From assembly GCA_963617965.1 (NCBI GenBank), contig CAVEQO010000024.1:1-37488 (forward strand): a stretch of DNA of 37,488 bases, written 5' to 3'. Of the stretch, positions 1-7,762 are shown piece after piece. Position numbers and translations under genes: made by a program. The notes below the pieces were generated by a model, which saw nothing but the letters and a program-made list of their open reading frames with translations, ran no database searches and was not told the origin of the DNA. This stretch comes from UBA6382 sp963617965 (lineage in GTDB: Bacteria; Bacteroidota; Bacteroidia; Bacteroidales; Bacteroidaceae). The stretch's first letter is position 1. Each line of letters opens with the position of its first letter.

Positions 1-3000
1 GCCAGTAGGTCGGGGTGTCGGTGTCGACGGTGCTGCCCGTAGCCTCGATGCTCCACAGGGCGCTGTTGTCAAGCACGCCGGCCTTGGAATCGGCTCCCTT
101 GGAGGTGGCGTAGAGACCGTTGGCGACGCTCCTGATGACGTAGGTCTTGCCGGCTTCGGGAGCAGACGGCTCGGCGGCTATCTCGTAGTAGTTGACCTCA
201 ACGGAGAGTTCGTCAACAAGGGTCGTGAAACTCCGGGTTGCCGTCTCCAATGCCGATACATCACCATCGGCGACAGCGTCCTTGTCGATTTTTACGCATG
301 CTTCGGCTATTTTTGTCTTGAGTTCCGAAGCGGCAACTTCAAGTTCGGGAGAGAGTGCCACATTGTCAGCCTTGTATAACTGGAATTCGCTAAGTGCGAA
401 ATGGGTAGTATAGCCGGTACGGTTGTTGATGGCCACAGGAGAAGTGAAGCGCACATACTGGTATGCTTTTCTCAAATCAATCAAGGGATATGCATAAGTC
501 TTGCCTATGGCTATGGAATCAGCCTCGGTGGCGTATTCACAGATGTAATCCCATTCACTGCCGTCATTGGATGCAGTAACAATCCAGCTCTTCGGGGTGT
601 CGTCCTTGCAGAAACGGTCGTTGCGAGGAGCTATGGCCAAAGCCACATACTGTTCCGGCGCGGAGAGCTGCACCTGCAGATAAGCATCGGAGGACGGGTA
701 GTTGTACCATGTCTCAGTACGGTCGTCGAGGTTGCCGTTCACAAGAGTGGCAAGATCAAGGGACGAAGCATTGGTGGAGAGGTTGCCGGCATCGGCAGTT
801 ATGAGGGACTCGCCCTGTTTGTAGTCCATAACGGAGGCAAGGGCCGCAGAAGCATCGCTTACGGCCTGCTTAAGTTCTTCGGTGATCTTCGCCTTGTTGA
901 CTGCAGCCCAGTCTTCGTCAGTAACCTTACGGAAGTACCATGTAGAGGCTTCGCTCATGTAGGCAGGCCAGCCCACAAGGTTGCCGCCGCTGCCAGCTCC
1001 GTTGTTGTTTAGTTCCGGATGCCAGTCCCAGCCATTGGTTGTGCTGTGGACAGTATAGGCTCCCTCGGCGTATTTCTCGTAGTGGGTGATTACCTGTTCC
1101 ACAACGGTGTCTGAAGCATATACGGGCTCTGAATAGGAAGAAGTCTTGGGTGTGCCGAGATATGCGCCGGTAGAGTAGCTTTTCACGGCATAGTTGCCGC
1201 TTTCACGCTTGGAAACCTCAAAAATGAACTTTTCGTCGGAATTGCTGAAGATGGTCCATTTGGCCGTTTCGCCGACTGCTCCCACATACATGGCAGCATC
1301 CTTGCCCTGCTTGGTCTGGAATGAAGCCGATGCATTCACGACATAGTAGTAGCCGTCCTCAAATGTGGCGGGGGTCGCATTTGTCAGTTCATCCTTTGCC
1401 GTCTTCAAAGCCTGCAGGGCAGCGGCGTAGGTTGCAGCAGACGTTGTCTGGTTGTAACTACTGATGGAGACCAGTGAGGAGGCCTCGTCGTAGGCCTGAG
1501 TGAACTTGTTGAGGAGATCCTCCGACATCTTGTCGTACGGAGCGGTCTTGTCTGCAACAGCCTCGGCAGTGGCGGACAGTGAAGAGACAAGCGGCTGAAG
1601 CTCCGTCAGCGTTTCCGTTTTGGCGGTTTTTTCTTCCTCCGCCAGAGCCTTGAATTTCGCTACACTGTCGGCGGGAACGGGAATCAGACTCCAGGAGTTA
1701 TAGCCCTTGAGTGCGTCCGTAACCACATCCTCGAACACAGTCCAGCCAAACACGTAACTGCGCTGGAAAAGTTTTGAAGCACTATTGATAGCGCGGCTTA
1801 CCTTGGTGTCGGTTTCGTCCGCAATCCAATATTTGCCAGTTCCAGTGCCGTAAGGACGGAACCACTGGGCATTGGTTGCAGTTTCGGAGCAGGTGGTCAC
1901 CTCGCCATACCATGTGTCGCCGTTGCCCGTGTTAAGATACCAGCCGGTAGCTACATTCTTGGCATAGAAATATTCCGAAGAACCGTCTTTGGCAGTCAAC
2001 TCGTAAATATAGTTGGCGTTTTTCTCGTCAAACTTGTCATACATACATGGTGAAGCACCCGATTTCAACGCAAAATCAGGAGCCGTGTAGATGGCCGGAT
2101 ATGCGCCAAACTTGTCGTTGTAGGCCTCATAATTGTTCACAATGTAATAGTAGCCCGCTGTGAGGGGGTTGACTGCGGCAGTCTTCAGGGCGGAGTACGC
2201 CGTCTCAAGATCTTTGCACGCCTGCTTCATTTCGTCTGATGTGGCACTTTCGGTCAAAGCCTCAGCGGCAGCAAGAGCGTTAAGGAAGTCCTCGGCCGTA
2301 GCTTCAGGGAAAACTCCGGGAGCCGTGCCGGTCTTGATGCCATAGCCCTTGTAGGTAGCCAGAGAAGTCTGAAAGTCTTCCCAGGTCATGGGCATCACGA
2401 GATCCGCAACGAAATTGGGGGCTGTTCCCCAACCTATCGTCGTCCATTTTGAGGAATAGACGGCAGCCGCCACATCATAGACATGGATATTGGCGGACGG
2501 ACAACCTGCCATGAAGTATCCACCGACCGTGGCGGGTGTGGTGCCAAGGCAATAGAGGTCTGTCAGCGGCGTGCCGGAGAAGCAGAAGCCCTGGGCCACG
2601 GAAGCCATGCCGGTGCCGAACGTGATCTTGACCAGCTTGCTGCAGCCGCACAGCGGGTCACCGTTCCCTATGGTCGTGAAACTGTTGGGGAAGGTGAGTT
2701 CCGTGATCTCGGTCATGTTGTTCAAAGCGGACGTTCCAATAGAAAGCAGACCCTCGTTGAGAGTCAGCGATGTCACAGTGGAATAGCGAAACGCCTGATC
2801 ACCGATTTTCGTTACCGTGTACTCAATTCCGTCATAATAGACGGAACCGGGTACAACAACATCACCTGTGTAGCTGTTGTCGCCAGCTGCCGCAGGTACA
2901 CTTGGCCCGGGGTAGGTGACGGTAGCCGTGTTGTTGCCTGTATCAAAAAGATAATACAGCCCGTCAACAAGCGTACCGTTCGCAAACACCTGGCCCACTT

Positions 3001-3055
3001 CCGCTCCGAGAAAGAGCAAGAGTGACAAGAGGATAAAACGTACTTGTTTGATCAT
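1..3055 (-). CDS. BspA-like leucine-rich-repeat surface protein with discoidin domain (3' end outside window)
   Basis: Reading leftward from the ATG at 3055, the frame stays open for 1018 codons to the window edge, so the C-terminus is missing. Residues 1-25 are a signal peptide (MIKQVRF, then a run of Leu, ending VFA). Residues about 66-190 are BspA-type leucine-rich repeats (YTVTKIGDQAF, SIGTSALNNMTEITEL). Three similar modules of the ricin-like 'GYYYIVN...GWYL' type begin near residues 300, 567 and 969. They are separated by Ala/Lys/Glu-rich helical linkers resembling FIVAR (about 250-295, 465-560, 715-745). Residues about 760-895 look like an F5/8 type C (discoidin) carbohydrate-binding domain. 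I infer a secreted, multi-domain binding protein, perhaps for host or dietary glycans or for adhesion. Any sorting signal or enzymatic domain would lie beyond the edge. No partner gene is visible downstream. Confidence 0.85.
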   Translation of the reverse strand, partial: MIKQVRFILLSLLLFLGAEVGQVFANGTLVDGLYYLFDTGNNTATVTYPGPSVPAAAGDNSYTGDVVVPGSVYYDGIEYTVTKIGDQAFRYSTVTSLTLNEGLLSIGTSALNNMTEITELTFPNSFTTIGNGDPLCGCSKLVKITFGTGMASVAQGFCFSGTPLTDLYCLGTTPATVGGYFMAGCPSANIHVYDVAAAVYSSKWTTIGWGTAPNFVADLVMPMTWEDFQTSLATYKGYGIKTGTAPGVFPEATAEDFLNALAAAEALTESATSDEMKQACKDLETAYSALKTAAVNPLTAGYYYIVNNYEAYNDKFGAYPAIYTAPDFALKSGASPCMYDKFDEKNANYIYELTAKDGSSEYFYAKNVATGWYLNTGNGDTWYGEVTTCSETATNAQWFRPYGTGTGKYWIADETDTKVSRAINSASKLFQRSYVFGWTVFEDVVTDALKGYNSWSLIPVPADSVAKFKALAEEEKTAKTETLTELQPLVSSLSATAEAVADKTAPYDKMSEDLLNKFTQAYDEASSLVSISSYNQTTSAATYAAALQALKTAKDELTNATPATFEDGYYYVVNASASFQTKQGKDAAMYVGAVGETAKWTIFSNSDEKFIFEVSKRESGNYAVKSYSTGAYLGTPKTSSYSEPVYASDTVVEQVITHYEKYAEGAYTVHSTTNGWDWHPELNNNGAGSGGNLVGWPAYMSEASTWYFRKVTDEDWAAVNKAKITEELKQAVSDASAALASVMDYKQGESLITADAGNLSTNASSLDLATLVNGNLDDRTETWYNYPSSDAYLQVQLSAPEQYVALAIAPRNDRFCKDDTPKSWIVTASNDGSEWDYICEYATEADSIAIGKTYAYPLIDLRKAYQYVRFTSPVAINNRTGYTTHFALSEFQLYKADNVALSPELEVAASELKTKIAEACVKIDKDAVADGDVSALETATRSFTTLVDELSVEVNYYEIAAEPSAPEAGKTYVIRSVANGLYATSKGADSKAGVLDNSALWSIEATGSTVDTDTPTYW

Positions 3056-3123
3056 GTAAATAAAATTAAAAATTAATAAAAAGGTATGTGTATCATTGAC
3101 AAGAGACAACGCTGTCTGGTTGG

Positions 3124-3157
3124 CAAAGATATTCTTTTTTCTGAAACTCCTTGCAAA
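3124..3157 (-). promoter_or_regulatory. Putative promoter of the BspA-like gene
   Basis: On the minus strand TATCTTTG (3124-3131) matches the Bacteroidetes -7 box TAnnTTTG. A TTTG lies 22 nt upstream (3154-3157), slightly farther than the usual 19-21. Leader to the ATG is about 60 nt. The surrounding A/T-rich tract would also separate this gene from the rhamnosidase gene upstream. Confidence 0.55.
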
Positions 3158-3270
3158 AAAAAACAAAAAAACTTAAAAACCGCACCTATAACAATGCCGA
3201 TTTTATCCCGAACATGAATAAAACCCGCATGAAAATTCTGATTTGCAAACGCCCGTTCGTCGTTGTCGGA

Positions 3271-5715
3271 TCATTTGACGATTTCCGTCTTGCCGCGCCA
3301 GACGAACTCGCACTCCACCCCTTGCGGTACACTAATCGCTCTCCGCAACTTACCTGACGGCAAAATCTCAAGCGACACGCTGATTGTGCCCTTGGGGTGA
3401 GGCATGGAGCCGCTTATCCGCCTGAGTTTCCCCAAAGAAGGCTCGATCCGTATCTTGCTGAAACCCGGAGCCTGACTGCTGATCCCGAGGACACACCTGA
3501 ACAGCTCGACGTTGGGGCTCGCTCCCCAGGCATGACAGTCAGAACGGGTGGGTGCGGGGGTTTCCGCCCATGTGGTCATGCCCTCTCCAAGCTGGCGTCG
3601 CCAGATGCCGAGTTCATCGAGAAACCTGTCGGCAAGCCCCGCTTTCTTCATGGCGGCGAAAAGATAGTAGCGGAAATAGATGGTGGCCTGCGTGAGCGAT
3701 TTGTCATCAAGAATCCGGCGGCACAGTTCCGTGTCCTGTCCGGACGGAAGGATTCCGCATATGACCGCCATTATGTTGGTGTGCTGCGAAAAACTGCACT
3801 TGTCCCTGGTGTCGGCGAAAAGCTGACGGGCACTGTCCCAGTAATGTTCAACAAAACGGCTGCGTATACGTCCGGCAAGGTCTTCATAGTGGAGCGCCAT
3901 GCCCTCAATGCCCAGAGCGTGCTCCATGGCGGCCGCCTCGTCAAGAGCCATAAGCAGCGCAAGATCCTGATAAGCAGAATAGCCATCCGCCCGGCGCGGC
4001 GGCACCCCATAGTCAAAACCGTCTGCCCAGTCGCAGAAGAACCAGAAAGGAATTTTCTCCAGACTCCCGTCGGGACGCAAATACTGCTCATACCACGCAA
4101 GGATTCTCCTTACCGACGGCAGCAGGCGTTTCACCTCTCCCGGGTCGTCGCGATACATCCAGTAGTCGTAGACCATGCCGCTCCACGACAGGGAGTAGCT
4201 TGAAATAACCTGCATGAACGAAGACGGGAAGCGGCTCCGGGTGAGCCCTTCTGCCACCATTGACTGCTGCCCCATCTCCAACGCCTGGCGGAGCATGAGC
4301 GAATCGCGCGTGCTGAACATCGTCACCATGGCCTGTATGCGCGTGTCGCCGAAATACTGCAGCTGCTCATAGTACGGGCAGTCCATGTATGTCTCGTTGG
4401 CGCACAGGCGAGCCGTGCGCCAACCCACGTCAAGGATCCCGGCCAAGTCGGGATCTCCGTCGGCCGACAAGGTGCTGACCCTCTCGAACGGATACATCGA
4501 GGTGACCCCTCCCAGACTATCTATGCGAAGAGGTTCGTCCCCTGTTTCTATTTCCAACAAGACGTACCGCCACGTGCGCCACCACAGCGGAGTAAAACAA
4601 AAGCCCTCGGTTCCATCGCAGAGAATACGGTCTTTGCAACCCAGAAAAACCTTATTCTCAATTTCATTGCGATTTCCGAGCGGCAGCAGGTTCCCGTCCG
4701 GCTGCCCGGTGAAAAGCGTTTCGGCATAGCCCACGGTGACAACAGCCCCCTTGCCACCGGACAGGGAGAGGTTCAGGTAGCCCGTGACGAGCTCCAACTG
4801 ATCCAACAATATCGCCATACGGCTGTGTTCGGGTACAACAGTACCGCCAAAGCATTCGACCGTATCCATCGGGAAAAATACCGTGTCGCTACCCGTCTGC
4901 AACTGACGCACAACCAAAGGGCGGCAAGGAGTCCTTTCCATTTGCGGTATGGAGCGTGGAGTCAGCAGGCGGAACCCGTAGTCGGGATATCCCCTCATCG
5001 CCGCGCGGAACTGTCCGTAAGCCTGTTTCCAGCCGGAGTCATCGAAGTCTTCGCCGAGCCATCCGTGAGGGTACTTGTCCATGTCCACCTGTTCGTTGGG
5101 TCCCACGCAGAAATACCCCCTCACCCTACCCTCCCGGCAAATGGAGTAGGCAGGATTGGTCATGCAACGCCAACTGCCGCCGGTGTTGACAATGTCCTCA
5201 CGCGGAGTGTCGCCCTGCATAAGGAAGCCGCACTCGCCATAGGTCATCTGAGCGACAGGACGGGCCGTGCCAAAGAACCATACCGTGGCACAGAGCACAT
5301 TGTCGCCCTCGCGCAAATATGGACGCAGGTCTACCGTTTCGAATTTCCAGTTGAACTGGTCTCCCCTCGCGGGGCCGTTGCTTACCTCCCTGCCATTGAC
5401 ATACAGCTTGTAGCGTTCGTCGGCCGACACATGGACGATGAAACTGTCGCCCAGCTCCTGCGGAGACAGCGAAACTTTCTTGCGGAACAGGCGAACGCCG
5501 TACTCGCGCGGATTCTCGTTGGGGACACCGATCCAGTACGCACCCCAAAGATTGTCGCACAGACGCTTGTCCACATGATTCATAACCTGCGGAGCCAATG
5601 CGCAAGAGGCTCTACCCACGACACCGTTACCGCCATCCGTATTGCCTGCGGCACCGAGTTCCATCCCGATACAGGCTACGGCCAGCAATGCAAGTTTTCT
5701 GCAAACCATATTCAT
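3271..5715 (-). CDS. Alpha-L-rhamnosidase-type glycoside hydrolase (GH78-like), secreted
   Basis: This predicted enzyme of about 814 aa hydrolyses terminal alpha-L-rhamnose from glycans. The N-terminal part holds the beta-sandwich typical of bacterial rhamnosidases (AYWIGVP, then SADERYKLYVNGREVSNGPARGD). The (alpha/alpha)6 catalytic part contains DCPYYEQLQYFGDTR, whose Asp-x4-Glu-x6-Asp spacing matches the catalytic acidic cluster known from GH78 enzymes. A later TTWAE and SDCHAWGASP fit the fourth acidic residue and a substrate His. With the chosen start these acids are about D445, E450, D457 and E718. The frame extends to an ATG at 5838, but a -7 box lies at 5798-5805. The ATG at 5715 gives a proper signal peptide (MNMVCRKLALLAVACIG), which is why I chose it. 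A lipoprotein signal is possible but weak. No SusC/SusD pair is adjacent. Confidence 0.85.
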   Translation of the reverse strand: MNMVCRKLALLAVACIGMELGAAGNTDGGNGVVGRASCALAPQVMNHVDKRLCDNLWGAYWIGVPNENPREYGVRLFRKKVSLSPQELGDSFIVHVSADERYKLYVNGREVSNGPARGDQFNWKFETVDLRPYLREGDNVLCATVWFFGTARPVAQMTYGECGFLMQGDTPREDIVNTGGSWRCMTNPAYSICREGRVRGYFCVGPNEQVDMDKYPHGWLGEDFDDSGWKQAYGQFRAAMRGYPDYGFRLLTPRSIPQMERTPCRPLVVRQLQTGSDTVFFPMDTVECFGGTVVPEHSRMAILLDQLELVTGYLNLSLSGGKGAVVTVGYAETLFTGQPDGNLLPLGNRNEIENKVFLGCKDRILCDGTEGFCFTPLWWRTWRYVLLEIETGDEPLRIDSLGGVTSMYPFERVSTLSADGDPDLAGILDVGWRTARLCANETYMDCPYYEQLQYFGDTRIQAMVTMFSTRDSLMLRQALEMGQQSMVAEGLTRSRFPSSFMQVISSYSLSWSGMVYDYWMYRDDPGEVKRLLPSVRRILAWYEQYLRPDGSLEKIPFWFFCDWADGFDYGVPPRRADGYSAYQDLALLMALDEAAAMEHALGIEGMALHYEDLAGRIRSRFVEHYWDSARQLFADTRDKCSFSQHTNIMAVICGILPSGQDTELCRRILDDKSLTQATIYFRYYLFAAMKKAGLADRFLDELGIWRRQLGEGMTTWAETPAPTRSDCHAWGASPNVELFRCVLGISSQAPGFSKIRIEPSLGKLRRISGSMPHPKGTISVSLEILPSGKLRRAISVPQGVECEFVWRGKTEIVK

Positions 5716-5797
5716 TTTCCGTTTTTCCGTGGCTGTCACTGCCGCACGCCAAACCGCAAAAAGCATTTTTATGCGCAAACAGCCCTCTTGTATTCCG

Positions 5798-5805
5798 CAA
5801 AAGTA
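5798..5805 (-). promoter_or_regulatory. Putative -7 box for the rhamnosidase gene
   Basis: TACTTTTG on the minus strand matches TAnnTTTG. No clear TTTG sits at the expected -33 position. It lies about 83 nt upstream of the chosen ATG and downstream of the longest-frame ATG (5838), which argues for the shorter protein. Confidence 0.45.
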
Positions 5806-5857
5806 TACAAAAACTTTTTTCCGACCGATTTTTTCCATCTAAAACAAAAAAAACACG

Positions 5858-5865
5858 TACCTTTG
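5858..5865 (+). promoter_or_regulatory. Putative -7 box for mutAB
   Basis: TACCTTTG matches the Bacteroidetes -7 consensus and would start transcription near 5872, about 45 nt before the mutA ATG. The expected -33 TTTG is absent. It is divergent from the rhamnosidase promoter, and the two -7 boxes are about 52 nt apart. Confidence 0.55.
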
Positions 5866-5917
5866 GTATTTGATTAACGCTTAGAAAAGCAATCTTTATT
5901 AACGGTTATAAAAACAC

Positions 5918-7759
5918 ATGGAAAACAAGAAACTTTTCTCTGATTTCGCTCCTGTCAGCAAACAGGAATGGCTTGACAAGATTCAAGTCGACCTGAAGGG
6001 GGCCGATTTCAACAAACGGATGGTGTGGCGCACCAACGAGGGTTTCGACGTACAGCCTTTCTATCAAAGAGACGACATCAAAGACCTTGCCACCACCAAT
6101 GCCCTTCCGGGTGAATTTCCCTACGTGAGAGGCAACAAAAAAGCCGACAACGTATGGTATGTGCGCCAAAACATCGTTTGCGGATGTCCGAAGGAAGCCA
6201 ACAGCAAGGCACTGGACATTTTAAACAGGGGCATTGACTCTCTGGGCTTCACCATTCCCGCAGACAAACTGAGTCCCGAATATATCGAGGTTCTGCTTGA
6301 CGGCATCTGCGCAGAGTATGTGGAACTCAATTTCACCACCTGCCAACGCCACACGGCAGAACTGGCAAAGATGCTCGCCGACTATTTCGGCAGGAAAGGC
6401 TATGACAAGAAAGCCCTTGCCGGATCTATCAATTTCGACCCCATCGAAAAGATACTCACCAAGGGCAAAGACACCTCCGCCATTCTCCCACAACTGAAAG
6501 ACGCACTGGAAGCCCTCGCCGACTACCCGAATTTCCGCACGATAGGAATCAACTCCGCCACCCTGACCGACAGCGGAGCCTACAGCTACCAGGAGCTGGG
6601 CTATGCGCTGGCATGGGGCAACGAGTACATGCAGGAGATGACAGACGCCGGAATTGCCCCAGAAGTTGCAGCAAGCAACATAAAGTTCAACATGGGCATC
6701 AACGGCGTTTACTTCATGGAAATAGCCAAGTTCCGTGCCGCCCGTCTGCTATGGGCGCAGATTGTCAGCCAATACACTTCCTGCAAGGAATGCGCGAAGA
6801 TGCACGTGTGTGCCACTACCACGAGCTACAACCTCACCGTATTTGACAGCTATGTCAACATGCTGCGCACGCAGACCGAAACAATGTCGGCAGCCCTTGC
6901 CGGCGTGGAAAGTATCGTGGTGAAGCCGTTTGACGAGGCTTTCGAGACCCCGAACGAATTTGCCGAACGCATTGCACGCAACCAGCAGCTGCTGCTCAAG
7001 GAAGAGTGCCATTTCGACAAGATTGTGGACGTGGCAGGAGGAAGCTATTTCGTAGAACACCTCACCGACTCCCTCGCCGGGCAAGCGTGGAAACTGTTTC
7101 TGTCAGTTGAAGACGACGGAGGATTCCTCGCCCAAGCCAAAGCCGGCAAAGTGCAAAACACCATCAGCGAGACCAACAAAACCCGTCACGCCAATGCCGG
7201 GAAGCGCAAGGAATTCATCCTCGGCACCAACCAGTTCCCCAACTTTACGGAAAAGAGTGACGGCAAGACTCCCCTTGCGCCCTGCTGCGGCTGCGGGGAC
7301 AAGGGCAACGGCATTCCCGCTATCGTATCAAGCCGTCTTGCAAGCGATTTCGAGAACTTGCGCCTTACCACCGAGAAGGCAGCGAAGGTGCCTGTCGCCT
7401 TCATGCTCACGATAGGCAATCTGGCAATGCGGCAGGCACGCGCGCAGTTCAGCTGCAATTTCCTTGCCGCCGCAGGCTACAAGGTGATTGACAACCTCGG
7501 CTTCGAAACGGTAGAGGCAGGCGCGGAGGCAGCCCGCAAGGCCGGTGCGGACATCGTGGTGCTATGCTCAAGCGATGACGAGTATGCAGAGTATGGCATT
7601 CCCGCATTCAAGGCCGTTGGCGACAGTGCGCTGTTCGTTATTGCCGGTGCGCCGGCCTGCAGCGACGACCTTAAAGCCGCCGGTATAGAGAACTTCATAC
7701 ATGTGCGTGTGGACCAGCTCCAGACGCTCAAAGAGTTTAACACCAAACTGGGAATCTAA
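5918..7759 (+). CDS. mutA: Methylmalonyl-CoA mutase small (beta) subunit
   Basis: The 613-aa small subunit pairs with MutB to interconvert succinyl-CoA and (R)-methylmalonyl-CoA in the cytoplasm, a step in propionate formation in these anaerobes. The protein follows the mutase fold (for example FNMGINGVYFMEIAKFRAARLLW around residues 253-275) and ends in a B12-binding-like domain (about 490-613). That domain lacks the DxHxxG cobalamin motif. This is normal for the small subunit, which is non-catalytic and supports the large subunit. The mutB ATG follows after a 3-nt gap, so the pair is surely co-transcribed and probably translationally coupled. The ATG at 5918 fits the promoter at 5858. Epimerase and methylmalonyl-CoA decarboxylase genes are not in this window. 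Confidence 0.95.
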   Translation: MENKKLFSDFAPVSKQEWLDKIQVDLKGADFNKRMVWRTNEGFDVQPFYQRDDIKDLATTNALPGEFPYVRGNKKADNVWYVRQNIVCGCPKEANSKALDILNRGIDSLGFTIPADKLSPEYIEVLLDGICAEYVELNFTTCQRHTAELAKMLADYFGRKGYDKKALAGSINFDPIEKILTKGKDTSAILPQLKDALEALADYPNFRTIGINSATLTDSGAYSYQELGYALAWGNEYMQEMTDAGIAPEVAASNIKFNMGINGVYFMEIAKFRAARLLWAQIVSQYTSCKECAKMHVCATTTSYNLTVFDSYVNMLRTQTETMSAALAGVESIVVKPFDEAFETPNEFAERIARNQQLLLKEECHFDKIVDVAGGSYFVEHLTDSLAGQAWKLFLSVEDDGGFLAQAKAGKVQNTISETNKTRHANAGKRKEFILGTNQFPNFTEKSDGKTPLAPCCGCGDKGNGIPAIVSSRLASDFENLRLTTEKAAKVPVAFMLTIGNLAMRQARAQFSCNFLAAAGYKVIDNLGFETVEAGAEAARKAGADIVVLCSSDDEYAEYGIPAFKAVGDSALFVIAGAPACSDDLKAAGIENFIHVRVDQLQTLKEFNTKLGI

Positions 7760-7762
7760 GCC

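Noticed and set aside
401..3025. Several plus-strand frames (401-1012, 2160-2345, 2483-3025)
   Set aside because: All are antisense to the single long minus-strand frame of the BspA-like protein, which has a signal peptide, promoter and coherent domains.
4825..5877. 350-codon plus-strand open frame
   Set aside because: Antisense to the GH78-type rhamnosidase gene and without recognisable domain, signal peptide or promoter.
7388..7759. Loss of the DxHxxG cobalamin motif in MutA as a damaged gene
   Set aside because: The small subunit of heterodimeric methylmalonyl-CoA mutases normally lacks it; the large subunit here has it.
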